Shown here piece after piece: positions 24,115 to 35,257 of a stretch of DNA of 64,000 nt. The stretch spans positions 496,001 through 560,000 of the forward strand of contig OZ038457.1 of the NCBI GenBank assembly GCA_964036195.1, given 5' to 3'. Source of the stretch: Sphaerolaimus hirsutus. Lineage: Eukaryota > Nematoda > Chromadorea > Monhysterida > Sphaerolaimidae. The position numbers were made by a program, and so were the translations under genes. The notes under the pieces were generated by a model. It worked only from the letters and a program-made list of their open reading frames with translations, made no database searches and was not told the DNA's origin. Numbering within the stretch: the stretch's first letter is position 1; each line of letters begins with the position of its first letter.

Positions 24115-24262
24115 GATGGATGGATCTATTTTATTGAAGAAAATTGTGAATGTGAACGTGACAATAGAATGAATTATGCAATTTTGAATGTGTATTTGCT
24201 ACTCTACTGCGCATAAATCGAGGAAAGACAATTTTTTAAAGTTTTTTTTCACGAAATACCCA

Positions 24263-24480
24263 CCTACCGTAAATCCTCGAAATATCTCCGTTGAATTGAC
24301 CTCTCCCCCTTGAATTAACGCTCTCGAAATACCCCCGGCTGGAATGAAGTACATCATGTGTGCAATGTGCATGATGTATAAATTGGGGGCAATTTGCATC
24401 GCTGCTACACATAGACTAGTTTTTGCGATGTACGTTCATACGTCCAAATGTATCCTCTTTGGTCGCATTTGTTACCGGGA
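24263..24480. mobile_element. Half TACCGTA-type element
   Basis: TACCGTAAATCCTCGAAATA opens CTCGAAATA words and the GATGTACGTTCATACGTCC interior. No right end is present. Confidence 0.5.
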
Positions 24481-24557
24481 AGGCTATGGCATGGGCTAGG
24501 GGGGCTATTTCCGCAAGTGGTAAAGTAAAATGGAAAACTTCATTCTTCTCTATTCCA

Positions 24558-24700
24558 GGGTTGGTAAAATCTCAGGAAAATAAAAAAAAATAAAATGGAA
24601 AATGGAAGAAAAATATAAAGTACAATAAAATGGAAAATTAATAAAATTAAAACTAAAAATTTTAGTAAAATTGTATGGCAATTGTTATCAATGCTTTGGC
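24558..24700. mobile_element. Left end of a CAGGGTTGGTAAAATCTCAG element
   Basis: A hAT-like end is followed by TAAAATGGAAAA words. The matching opposite end type occurs only at about 62676-62696, so both are partial copies. Confidence 0.45.
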
Positions 24701-24914
24701 TCCTTATGTAATATGATTGAGTTATATTATAAAAATCATGTTACATTAGAAAAATACTCATTTTTACGTTTTCTGTGAGAAAAATACTCAGTTTTACGTT
24801 TTCGCTACAAAAAGTATTTTACTCACGTTTTACGCAGTGTAAAAGTATTTAAAAAATACTTTACGTTTTTTGTACTCAGGGTTGAGTAAAAATAAAATAC
24901 TTTACGTTTACGTT

Positions 24915-26144
24915 TACCGTATTTCCTCGAAATACCCCCCTGGGGGTGATTGTTTCATAGTGGTCCCGAGAGGGGGGGGGGGTTAAACGAGGGGGGGGGT
25001 ATTTCGAGGGGGGGGGGTTATTATTTCACAAGGAAAATTTTGAAAACCAAGTACGAAATTTTCGTCTGAAACGTACGCAGACGTCGAAAAATGCAACAAA
25101 AACCGCCATTTATAAGGTTCTGTAGACTAATATTAGTGTGTAGGTCCAGAGTTGCGAAAGTGTATTTACACTTACCCGAAATACCCCGGTAAATGGGTAT
25201 TTATATTTACACTTACACTTACACTTTCACAAAATACCCATACACTTTTTTTACACTTTCCTGAGCAAAATACCCGGGTACAGAAAGTGTATTTTTTTCT
25301 TTCAGATGGCCCTGTTTTATGCCTTTTGAGAAAGCATCAAATAGGGTCATGTACAAAAAATAAATGCACAGTGCACACATGCAGTTATGCATTGAATGTA
25401 GAAATTATGGCAAATGTACAAACTAGCCTTTGATCTCCAACCTTTGATCAGTACTCATGGTATTCTACAGTTTCATCATACTTTTGCAAAAAGAACAAGA
25501 TCAACGGAAATTCACCAGCTGGACACAAAGTCAACTGGCTTTTGCATTGACATTTGCTGCATGTCCATTCTTGCATTTAAACAGTGTGTATCGCATTGCT
25601 TAATCAGTAAAATATCAACACTGAAAAAGTGCCATTATTAGGGAACTTCATACCACTACAGTATTTGTTACAGTCTGAAATGTTTCACAAAAAGGCAGTA
25701 AAATGTGAAATAATGCATGAAAATGACAAATAAATTGATCTAAAGGTGAAAACGGTGGTGTTTTCTAATGCTCAACAGTGAGAGCTCTTTCTAAAAAAAT
25801 TTACACTTACACTTTTTTTACACTTTCCTAGGTATTTTAAAAATACCTTACACTTTTGGTATCCATACTCAAAATTTGGAAAGTGTATTTACACTTACAC
25901 TTTCCAAAAATACCGGTATTTTAACAACTCTGGTATGTACACTGTTCTAGCGTGACACCGACATTGTTTTAACGTGTGTTCTGCAGTACACAGAACACAA
26001 ACTACAGTTATTGTCATGTACGTTCCCTTTACACTCAATTTGGGGGGGGGTATTTCGAGGGGGGGGGGTGATTGTTTCATAGTGGTCTCGAGAGGGGGGG
26101 GGGGTCAAACGAGGGGGGGGGGGGTATTTCGAGGAAATACGGTA
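24915..26144. mobile_element. TACCGTA-type element hosting the ACACTT word element
   Basis: TACCGTATTTCCTCGAAATA and TATTTCGAGGAAATACGGTA bound G-tract words. The interior is interrupted at 25147-25932. An uninterrupted relative reads through at 28398-28500 (inverted). Confidence 0.85.
25147..25932. mobile_element. hAT-like word element, word ACACTT
   Basis: CAGAGTTGCGAAAG and AACAACTCTG ends enclose the skeleton of 11737-12240 (ACCCGAAATACCCCGG, GGGTATTTATATTT), but with ACACTT or AAGTGT at each word position. I could not read a clean 8-bp duplication. The 400-bp centre differs from the sister copies. Confidence 0.85.
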
Positions 26145-27003
26145 CTTTGAAAAAAGTTCAGTACTTTTAACAACTCTGCTGCCAATGTATCGCTTCTCTT
26201 ACAATCTTATTTAAGCACTATAATATGCTGTTGAAGTCACGAATGTTCGACTAAATGAGATACCGTATTTCCTCGAAATACCCCCCCCCCCCTCTCGAAA
26301 TACCCCCCTCCTCGAAATACCCCCCCCTCGTTCTACCCCCTCCCCTCTCGGGACCACTATGAAACAATCACCCCCCCTCGAAATACCCCCCCCCCAGATT
26401 GAGTGTAAAGAGAACGTACAATGACAAAACTGTAGTTTGTGTTCTGTGTACTGCAGAACACACGTTTTAACAATGTCGGTGTTAGCATTGAAAAAATCTC
26501 TGGGAGATTTATATTTAAAAAATCTCAGAAAATCTCAGAAAATATAAGATTTTCTGAGATTTATATTTTATCCACGATTTTCCAGAGAGATTTAATTATA
26601 TTTTCTCCTGATTGAGGAAATCTCTCGAGAAAATCTCTATAGTTGTCAATTTTCACCTTCAAATCCACTAGTTCATGTCCTTTTTTGCTTATTTTCAGCT
26701 ATTTTTAACAATATATATACTAATAAACTCATTTTTAGCTATTTTTGCCCCTATTTTGTTTTTTTTCTCTTTTTTTCCTGTTCTATAACATGACAGAGCC
26801 TATAAAAAGTCTACCTATCTGAAATGCATTCGCTGTACTCGAGTACTTTCAAAAAGAATACATAAAAAGAGTACTGGTACTTTTTCAGATGATTACTCAA
26901 TGTAAATATGTTTTAACAACTATAAAGTTGACTGCATGCTTTGTAAATACAGTTACCAAAATTTGGTGAAAAAAGTCATCTGATAAATACTGTTCCAATC
27001 TTC

Positions 27004-27798
27004 CAGAGTTGTTAAAATACCGGTATTTTTGGAAAGCGTAAGCGTAAGCGTAAATACACTTTCCAAATTTTCAGTATGGATACTTAAAGCGTAAGGTATT
27101 TTTTAAATACCTGGGAAAGCGTAAATAAAAGCGTAAGCGTAAAAATTTTTAAGAGACGTTTTCTCAGTGAATTCTTTCCAAATCAAGCTCTCAGCGACAT
27201 TTTTCGGATGTCCACCTAGTAGTCTGCCCTCATATGTTGTTTGGCAATTCATCGGCAGCGACACTTACCGTATTTCTTATAATAGGAGAGCACCGTTTAA
27301 TTTTTTTCGTCAACTTTTTTTGTCTGCCGTTATATGGGAGGTGCCGTTCTATTGGAGGCTGCCGTTCTATTAGAAGAAACACGGTAGTCATCTTTTTATC
27401 TTCCAACTTGGAGTTAGTGCTGTCGACGGCGACAACATCGTCGTTGGAATCCATTTTCAGCCCAAAATTTCTTATCTGAAGCCACGATTTTGCTCGACGA
27501 CACAGTACTGCGACACAATTTGTAAATGTGCCACTATTTCCAGCACATTACTGCACGCACGCAGTAATTTTTTTGGTACGCAGTTTCGTTCACTCTTTTT
27601 TGTGGTTTTATGCTTTTTCAAAAGTGTAAAACTGAACCATGTGAAAAGCTTTTTTACGCTTTTAGTACCCGGGTATTTTGGCCGGGAAAGCGTAAAAAAG
27701 CGTACGGGTATTTTATGAAAGCGTAAGCGTAAGCGTAAGTATAAATACCCATTTACCCGGGTATTTCGGGTAAGCGTAAATACGCTTTCGCAACTCTG
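27004..27798. mobile_element. hAT-like word element, word ACGCTT
   Basis: CAGAGTTGTT and CAACTCTG-type ends are flanked by an exact 8-bp duplication CAATCTTC (26996-27003 and 27799-27806). In reverse orientation it has the same skeleton as 11737-12240 and 25147-25932, with AAGCGT or ACGCTT as the word. A minus-strand frame starting MDSNDDVVAVDS at 27454 is short and unidentified. Confidence 0.9.
27266..27386. mobile_element. TACCGTA-type element, TTCTATTAGAA subfamily
   Basis: TACCGTATTTCTTATAATAG and TCTATTAGAAGAAACACGGTA bound GTGCCGTTCTATTGGAGG words. TA lies at both ends. This is the innermost layer of a four-deep nest. Confidence 0.75.
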
Positions 27799-28149
27799 CA
27801 ATCTTCACACGTAAAAGTAATGTATTCATAGGAAAAATGTACCTAATTTATATTTTTGTTGATTATTTAGATACTAGGTGGTAAAAACTAGTACTATTTA
27901 GATACTAGTAAAAACTTAAACAACTCAAAAGGTGCTTAATATCTACTCAAACGCCTCTGGCTCAAACACCTTGAGATACCTATCGATTAAATCATAGGTA
28001 ATTAAAGTTGAGAGATTTTCTGAGATTTTTTGAACGGCAAGAGATTTTCTCAGAGATTTAATTATATTTTTTTCTTGAGAAATTTTCTGAGATAATATTT
28101 AATTATATTTTCTCAAAATCGGACATTTTTTTCAATGCTAGTCGGTGTC

Positions 28150-28398
28150 ACGTTGTGCCTACACACACTAGTTTTCACCGTGACTTCGTGTGAAAACTGA
28201 AATTTTTTCAAATCCAAATAAATGAACACGGTTGAATAATTTTATGAAATTTGAATTGGAATTTGAATTAATGAATGTTAAAATTTAAAAATTTTCAAAC
28301 TAAAACACATATAGCATACAAAAAGAGTAGGCTGGATGTCGCCATGTCGCCATTTCAGTTTTCACATCGGTCACGGTGAAAACTAGTGTGTGTAGGGC
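28150..28398. mobile_element. CCTACACACACTAGTTTTCACC MITE, copy 1
   Basis: About 60-bp inverted ends (CACACACTAGTTTTCACCG and inverse) surround an AT-rich core. Comparing flanks with 59310-59330 gives an empty site CACGTTAGAAC, so TT or TTA was probably duplicated. The second copy is at 39562. Confidence 0.8.
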
Positions 28399-28820
28399 CA
28401 TTAGAACAGTGTACATACCATCTACATACTAATATTAATCTACAGAACCTTATAAATGGTGTTTTTTGTTGCATTTTTCGACGTCTGCGTACGTTTCAGA
28501 CGACAATTTCGTACTTGTATTTCGTATTTCGTAATTGATTTTTTCCAACCCTAGTCAGTAGTAAAATCAAGTGACAGGTAAACCTATTTATAAACCATTT
28601 ATTATAACGCAAATGTCAACCTACAACTTTTCTTGTCACTTGTCCACTTGCGGAATTGACTGCAGAAACCCCCGACGTTTGTCGGGTACTGAAAATCGGA
28701 ATGAAGATCCGTGTTTCAGGATCCAGTTTGAATTCTAGTTACCTAAGCTATTTCGCTTATCCGTGCAAATGATATATCCCCACCCCCACTGGAGGATGAA
28801 TGGGCGTGCCATGCGCTGCG

Positions 28821-29639
28821 TAACGATGGTAAAGAAAAACGTTTTTGAATTTTCTATTTTTAGGTTGTGTTTTAGAATTTTTGTTTCACCACTAAATAGA
28901 AAAAGCACCCAAAGACCGATTGTTTTGAAACATATTAAAATTAGAATATTAGATTTTTTCTCTCAAAAGATCAGTTTTTTACATGAATACCGTATTTCCT
29001 CGAAATACCCCCGGGGGGTTTATTTTTTCAGAGTGAGAATTTTGAGGGGGGGTTAAACGAGGGGGGGGGTATTTCGAGGGGGGGGATTTATTATTTCGCC
29101 AGAATTTTTTTGTAATCCCAGTACTAAAATGTCGTCTGAAACGTACGCAGACGTTGAAAAATGCAACAAAAATCGCCATTTATAAGACTCTAAAGACATT
29201 TATAAGTGTGTAGACGTACAAACACTGTTCTCACATAATAGCGTCATCGTTTTTCGGGGGGGGGGGGTATTTCGGGGGGGGGGTGTATAAGTTCATAGTG
29301 TCCATTTTGAGGGGGTGTATTTCGAGGGGGGGGTATTTCGAGGGGGGGGGGGTATTTCGAGGAAATACGGTATATTTACACGGCAACCTTCAATCAAAAA
29401 TTCTAAATTTAATGCAATGAAAAAAGTAAATGAAGGCTCACTTTGAAGCTGTTTGACATCTGACAAATGTTTATATTGCCACATTTTAATTTCATGCGGA
29501 AAGTAAAAAATTGAAAAGTCTTAAAAAAGATTAAAAATTCCCAAACTATTCATTTTTAAAAATCAAAATTTGCAAATTCATTTTTTTATAAAAAACACTG
29601 AAAATTTTAACATTTTTTCTAGAGAGTTTGCCATCGTTA
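28821..29639. mobile_element. hAT-like element, TAACGATGGCAAAC ends, copy 2
   Basis: TAACGATGGTAAAG and GTTTGCCATCGTTA are flanked by GCGCTGCG and GGGCTGCG (7 of 8 match). It contains a TACCGTA-type element at 28988-29372. Confidence 0.8.
28988..29372. mobile_element. TACCGTA-type element, AAATACC subfamily
   Basis: TACCGTATTTCCTCGAAATA and exact inverse. G-tract arms with GGGGTATTTCGAGG words and the ACGTACGCAGACGT interior shared with 25065 and 59385. Confidence 0.9.
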
Positions 29640-29910
29640 GGGCTGCGCCATTTCAATTTGCAATGTAGTGAATTTGTGGGAAATCTAGGCTAGGTATGTG
29701 CCATATAGAAACAATCCTGGAATAGAAACAATCGTTCCTGATTTAGTTTGGTTCCTGCTTAAGTTTGGTTCCTGCTTTAATTAGTTTATACATTTGTTTA
29801 CTTCCCGCTTTTACAATTTTATGTGGCATTTTTTACACAATTTTTTTCAACTAGACACACCGATCACCGAATTCGGACGATGATGTATGGTATCTTAGAC
29901 AGGTCATGGA

Positions 29911-30089
29911 TATGGTGTCAACAAAATTTTTTTACGGAAAAAGGAAACGGAAACGGAAACTTTTTTGCACTTGCCGGAAAACGTCAACGGAAACGGAAAA
30001 ATATTTGCACTTGCCGGAAAACGGAACGGAAAACGGGAAAAAAATTGCCTGCGGAAAGCGGAAACGGAAAACGTAAATTTGACACCCTA
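29911..30089. mobile_element. hAT-like word element, word ACGGAA, short copy
   Basis: TATGGTGTCAAC and TTTGACACCCTA ends are flanked by GTCATGGA and GTCATAAA (6 of 8 match). The interior is almost only GGAAACGGAAAACGG. It is 179 bp; the longer copy is at 47441. Confidence 0.8.
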
Positions 30090-30157
30090 GTCATAAAGTA
30101 CTGTATTGGCTGAATATTTCCCCCTCGAATAATTCCCTCTCGAATCTCATGTGTAAC

Positions 30158-31341
30158 CAACGATGGGTAAGTTCTCCAAAAAAAAACACTTTCTGTGTTT
30201 TGAGTTTTTCAAAAATGAATACCTGTGTTTTGAGTTTTTTTCTCGAAAAACACTTGAGTAACTCTGTTTTTATTTCTGTGTTTTTTGTAAAAACTCGAGT
30301 TTTTGAGTTTTTTTTCTAAAAAACTCAAGTTTTTTCCAAAAAATTCGAGTTTTCCCCAAAAAAAATTTGATTTACAGCATTTCGATCTGGAAACAGTGGT
30401 TTTCCTATAAAATATTGGTTTTGCACATGTTTTAACCCCACATAACACATGTGTATTCATTCAAGTGTCAAAAAAGTCATAAAAATGTCCACAATGAGGA
30501 CATCAAAATCCCAACACCAGCAACAAAATGCCCAGAAATGACAATTTATGCAGTACTCCAAAATTCTTCAATGGATGTGCACTGTATGGAAGACTATGGA
30601 ATTGATTTGAACTACAACTACCATATTACCTCGAAATACCCCCATGGGGGTTTATTATTTTGTCAGAAAGTTTTGTAATGATCATAGAAAATAGTAGGCA
30701 TTTACGTACCCAAAACAGGTTATAAATGAGTACAAACAGGATATATTTGAAATAAACATGTAGATAGCTACACAACCTAGTACAGTCTATCTGCTGGGAT
30801 GCAAATTAGCAGTAATAAATACATCATGTACATTGGATACATGGTGTACATCATCCCAGAGGGGGGTATTTCGAGGGGGGATATCTGTTTCACCAGTCAT
30901 TTTTGAGGGGGTTAATTCAAAGGGGGGTTAATTCAAGGGGGGTTAATTCGAGGTAATAAGGTATACTTAAATGGTGAAACTGTAATTGTCAAATCCACCA
31001 TGAGATGTGCATGCCATCTTGAATTTCATTTTTGTACCATTATAGAATATGAATACATTTTGTACATATTTACAAACTACCTATACATGCTTATCTTATC
31101 TTGTTAGGTTTAACTGAATTAATGTGCATTCAACCGCTTCGCTGAAAAACACACACAAAAACTCAAAAAACTTTTCTGTGTTTCCGTGTTTCTGTGTTTC
31201 TGTGTTTCTGTGTTCTCCAAAAAAAACTCATTTGAGTTTTGAGTTTTTCAAAATTTAAGTGTTTCCGTGTTTCTGTGTAAAACAAAAACACAGAAACTCA
31301 ATGAGTTTCTGTGTTCAATTTCTGTGTTTTTTCCATCGTTG
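30158..31341. mobile_element. hAT-like element, CAACGATGGG ends, copy 2
   Basis: Exact 8-bp duplication TGTGTAAC (30150-30157 and 31342-31349). AAACTC and ACACAG words in both arms. It carries a TACCATATTACC insertion at 30619-30963, at the same place as the copy at 42030. Confidence 0.95.
30619..30963. mobile_element. Nested TACCGTA-type element
   Basis: TACCATATTACCTCGAAATA and TTCGAGGTAATAAGGTA are inverted, with GGGGTTAATTC words. The core CATGTACATTGGATACATGG is shared with 42700. Confidence 0.8.
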
Positions 31342-31704
31342 TGTGTAACCTCACGTGTATCACGCGTGCAAAGTGTAACGAGTGCGGATACAAATATACC
31401 TGCCATCTCCACCGTTCAGAGACAAAACTATATTCCCCGGCAATAAAAACTTCAATATTTAGCAGCTCAATCAAAATGTAAATAATCGCAATTTTCATCG
31501 CAATAATGTCTTTGCGCGACCTGGTCTATCTACTAGCGACCGTGGCCGGGGGCGGGGCCGAGCCGTCCCAGCAAAATGTGGCACAGGTTCAATTCTATTG
31601 CAACAGTGGGCCGTAATTGTTTTTCGGGTTCAAATGGGATTTGGGTTTCGGGATCGGAATCGGGATTTTCGACATTCAAAAAGTCATTTTTTAGAAATTT
31701 TTTT

Positions 31705-33136
31705 ATAAACACCTTCCCGGTCAGGTCCGGCACCCTATTTTTGATTTCACTCCGAGTGCCCTAACTCCCGCTGCGGGCAGAGTATAAAGCTGAAAATGGG
31801 TGGGTATATACTTGCAACCCCCCTCTACGCTGCATCAATGGGGGAGGCCACGGTGACCCACTACAGGATGGGTCGCCGTATACGCAAGGTTTTTTTTTGG
31901 CTTTTTGAGTGTCCCGCACAGGTCCGGCACCCACTTTATTTTGCGACACGTCGGATGCCGTACCTCCAGCTGTGGGGGTGATAAAGAGCTGCAATTTGGG
32001 AGGAGTATAGACAACACCCTCCCCTACTATACCCCCTCAGGGCGGCCTCCGGCGACTCACAAAATTCCCGGTTGCCGCGGTTCAATTTCATTTCATTGAA
32101 AAAATAAACTGTCCCATTGGGTCCGTCACTGGTTTCTGGTTCAAAAATGAACACAGTGGTGTAGAAAATGCGTGATTAATGTGAAATAAAGCGATTAAAG
32201 ATGCAATTTGATACAAGTATCCAAATTGCAAAATGTACCATGCATATCCAAAACTAATTTTATTTTAAAAGTTGAAAAATCGCTCGCTTCACAGGGTCTC
32301 TTTTCGAGCAATTTCGTTTCATCGAAAGAATTGACTGTCCCATTGACATGATATTAAAAAACATGACCACCCAATAGATGGATGACAAATAATTCACTTT
32401 TTGGAACTTTTTTATTAGACACTTGAAGAGCTGGTTTACGATACTTTAAAGGGAAGGGTTTGATGATTAAAGTTATGTAAAGAACCATACCTCTAAAATG
32501 CCTGCATTGCAAAATTTACTTGGGGGGAATTTTATGACACCATAATGACATCATTTCAGGAACAAAAATTTACAAAATTTACACTTTGAAATTCCCCCCA
32601 AGTAAATTTTGCAATGCAGGCATTTTAGAGGTGTGGTTCTTTACAAAACTTTAATCATCAACCCCTTCACTTTAAAGTATTGTAAACCAGCTTTTCAAGT
32701 GTCTAATAAAAAAGTTCCAAAAAGTGAATTATTTGTCATCCATCTATTGGGTGGTCATGTTTTTTTAGAGAATAAAAGAATATTTTAGAAATTTTTCACA
32801 TTAATCTCACATTTTTGAGTAGTGTATAGTAGGGGAGGGGTGTTGGTAACACATCCCCAAAATTTTAGATTTATAGCCCTCCCACAGCTAAAAAATCAGT
32901 GGGTGCCGGACCTGTGAGGGACACCAGAAAAGCCAATAAAATTTTTGTACTTATGGCAACCCACCCTCTAAAGGGGTCGCCGCGACCCCCCAAATTCATG
33001 CGAAGTAGAGGGGGGCTCCGTCAATATTTCCCAGCTTATTTCAAGTTTCAGCTTCTGGCTCACCATAGAACTGGAGATAGGATGTCACAAGTGTCATCAA
33101 AAATAGGGTGCCGGACGTGACCGGGAAGGTGTTTAT
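31705..33136. mobile_element. Foldback element X, word CAGGTCCGGCACCC
   Basis: ATAAACACCTTCCCGGTC and inverse at the ends. The word CAGGTCCGGCACCC occurs at 31722 and 31919, and its inverse at 32901 and 33107. The centre is a palindrome at 32356-32766. The layout matches element Y at 48180-50031. Confidence 0.85.
32356..32766. repeat. Central palindrome of element X
   Basis: About 190-bp arms (AAAAAACATGACCACCCAAT and inverse) with the shared core CCTCTAAAATGCCTGCATTG. Near-perfect complement. Confidence 0.85.
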
Positions 33137-33395
33137 TTTCCACTAATTTTTTTCTGAATCGGGATCGTGATTGGGCGTTGAAAATTTTCAGGACTGGGAT
33201 CGGGATTCGGGTTTTGATGTTGTGGGATCGGGATTGGGATTGAGGTTTCAGGATCGGGATTCGTTTTTTTGATGTTTTGGGATCGGGATTGGGATTGAGG
33301 TTTCGGGATCGGATCGGGGACTGCCAAATATGCAAAGTGTCAAAAGCTATGTAAAATGCATTGTAAAATGTCGTATGTAATGCAATGTGCACAAC

Positions 33396-33464
33396 TAGTG
33401 TTGGAAAAAGCGCCAGAACTTTGGCGCCAAGCGCCAAATGCGCCATGGCGCTTTTCCATCACCA
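33396..33464. mobile_element. 69-bp hAT-like element, word GGCGCC
   Basis: TAGTGTTGGAAAAAGCGCC and GGCGCTTTTCCATCACCA ends are flanked by an exact 8-bp duplication TGCACAAC (33388-33395 and 33465-33472). Only a few GCGCCA words remain inside. Confidence 0.9.
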
Positions 33465-33584
33465 TGCACAACAGTCTGTAAATTGCCCTGCAAATTGGCA
33501 AACGAAGTTTTCAAGACAAATTTTCCATGCCATTGTATTGACATTTGACATTTCACACTGAATTTCATGGGCTGTGTGAGTGAG

Positions 33585-33726
33585 GGGAGCGGCGCGGTGG
33601 CGCAGGTGTTCGAGCTGGTCAAAGTGATGTCGTCGAGCGTGGCGCCGGGCGACGCAGTCCGCAGCGACGGCGCCCTGCCCACCAAGAAGCCCGGCGATTC
33701 GGTGCTCAGCGCCGGCCAGCAGCAGG
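33585..33726 (+). CDS. Exon-like island 1 (unidentified protein)
   Basis: A GC-rich frame in an AT-rich setting reads AVAQVFELVKVMSSS, then SDGALPTKKPGDSVLSAGQQ. The start could be after an AG at 33584 or at 33605 (GCGCAG before GTGTTCGAG), both in phase 0. The end is uncertain: after CAGCAGCAG comes GAACGC, not a GT donor, so the real border may be mutated or the exon may end at the stop after 33770. Third-position GC is high, unlike the surrounding repeats. I do not recognise the protein. It could be an exon remnant. Confidence 0.4.
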
Positions 33727-34546
33727 AACGCCATTTACATAGCCCCATGTTTCTCTCCAGCCAGCCCCATTTTTAGCTTGTGTTTGCTCTAGGAATGGTC
33801 GGGGTTTTTTCAAAATTCTTTTAAAATTTGACCATTGAAACCGTTAAAAAACACCTGAGCCAAAAAAACCGTTAACACTACACTAGGTAAATTTTGCAAC
33901 CGAAACAATGAAAACCACCACCATTGGTGGTTTTCATTGTTTTTGAGGTATATTAATTGTGAAAGTTTCCATTTGTCCACGCTGGAACCATGGAATCAAG
34001 TCAAACAGAACATATGGCGGAGGGTATATTTTTCGGTTGCATTAAATCGGGCTGTTCGGAAAAGAACGTGTGGGCTCATTAAATCGGCCTCAGGCTGTGC
34101 ATTCGGAGCACATACTGATTTCCCTGTGCATATTGGCCGTGCTGTGCATGCTCATTGGTTAGTTTCCAAAAGTGATATTTTTTAGTTTTTTGATCATAAT
34201 GCCTCTATTTACAGCAGAAAATACCTTGATAATGTGGGTGGATGCCCCATGAAGCCTCCATTTCATTAATCCCATCCTTGAATCTCATCCTCCCATCCGC
34301 ATCCTCTTTTCAGTAAATACCCCCCTAATCAAAGTCTACACTTAATGCAAAAAGTGTCATGTTGACGATTTTTGCACTGGCGTCAAGTTTTTTTTGTGTA
34401 CGTTTAATTCACTTGGTTGGTGCACACACTCTCAACCTGTCAGTTGGAAAAAGTTTAGGGTTTAGTGATTTCACCTAAAAAGTGTTCCCAAACGATTATC
34501 CTTTACCAGTTGAACACAAGCCACATATCAGTCACATATGTGAAAG

Positions 34547-34660
34547 TAGTGATGGAAAAGCGCCAGAACAAAGCGTCAAGTGCCAAATGCCACATGAATG
34601 CCAAAATGGCGCGGCACAGTTGAGCGGCCTGAAAATTGAAACGCTAGTGCTTGGCCATCA
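34547..34660. mobile_element. Degenerate GGCGCC-word element
   Basis: TAGTGATGGAAAAGCGCC begins like 33396 and 43872. Decayed words (GCGTCAAGTGCC) follow and CTTGGCCATCAC may be the right end. Confidence 0.55.
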
Positions 34661-34706
34661 CGAGCCAGGGATAAGATCACGAGTGCACATTGAACAGCCG
34701 ACGCAG

Positions 34707-34848
34707 TGCTGACGGTGTGCGTGTGCTGCTACGACCAGGCGCGCAGAGACAACTTCACGCTGGCGCCCTCCCCCGACGGCAGCTCCGCCAGCAGCACCGA
34801 GCGACTCCTGGTCACTGCCGCAAAGTGCTGCTGCATGGAAAGTGCCAA
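34707..34848 (+). CDS. Exon-like island 2 (unidentified protein)
   Basis: After an acceptor-like GACGCAG at 34700-34706 a frame reads LTVCVCCYDQARRDNFTLA, then PDGSSASSTERLLVTAAKCC. Codon use is GC-rich with many C or G third positions. Donor candidates are GTGCCA at 34842 or GTGCGC at 34849; neither is strong and neither leaves the phase needed to join 35258 directly, so an intervening exon or a wrong border is likely. It lies 1 kb downstream of island 1 on the same strand. The cysteine-rich start could be structural. Identity unknown. Confidence 0.45.
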
Positions 34849-35257
34849 GTGCGCGCTCAGTCATGCCTAATGGGCACACTAACTCTATATGACCAGTATG
34901 CATATGTTATTCTCGCCATTTATAAGCATACTTGACACTTGATTTAGTATTGAATGCATGGGCAAGCTCACTCTGCCAACTCACTTTTCATGCGAGTGGA
35001 AAAAGAACTATGACAAAATGATGTTATTTCGTGACATTTTCAGAATTCATTGTTTATACAGAAAAAACGGGTGTCTAACGTGTCTTTATGCAAACCCAAC
35101 ATTGTTGCAGACACTAACAGGCCAGCCCAGTCACACATAATTGCTGAACTTGTTTTTGCACTGTTTGAACAAATAAATCAACACCTTTTCCAAAATTGGA
35201 AGTTTCCAGAAACATTCAGTTCACATAGCATCTTATCATTCAACTGATCATTATCAG

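Larger units (their letters stand above)
24740..26178. mobile_element. CAGAGTTG-family word element split by an insertion
   Basis: AAAATACTCATTTTTACG and TACTTTACGTTT words at 24750-24914 and the end AGTACTTTTAACAACTCTG at 26160-26178 are separated by the element at 24915-26144. A left half with the same wording, CAGAGTTGTTAAAAGTACC, lies at 61725. Confidence 0.5.
26483..28140. mobile_element. hAT-like word element, word AGAGATTT
   Basis: TAGCATTGAAAAAA and its inverse are flanked by an exact 8-bp duplication GTCGGTGT (26475-26482 and 28141-28148). The arms repeat GAGATTT, AAATCTC and AATATAA words. It contains 27004-27798. A relative is at 37019-38154. Confidence 0.9.
26261..28530. mobile_element. 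TACCGTA-type element, left part, deeply interrupted
   Basis: TACCGTATTTCCTCGAAATA at 26261 begins typical arms. The interior is broken by 26483-28140 and 28150-28398 and resumes at 28399 (TTAGAACAGTGTACATACC). The right TIR has been lost. Confidence 0.7.
31626..33330. mobile_element. GGGATC-word element split by an insertion
   Basis: CGGGTTCAAATGGGATT with GGATCGG words at 31626-31675 and GGGATCGGGATTGGGATT words at 33155-33325 are two halves of one element, separated by 31705-33136. Confidence 0.7.

Noticed and set aside
27230-27454. MDSNDDVVAVDSTNSKLEDKK frame as the start of a hAT transposase
   Set aside because: It closes shortly after the nested insertion is removed, sister elements lack it, and no BED finger or catalytic motif is visible.
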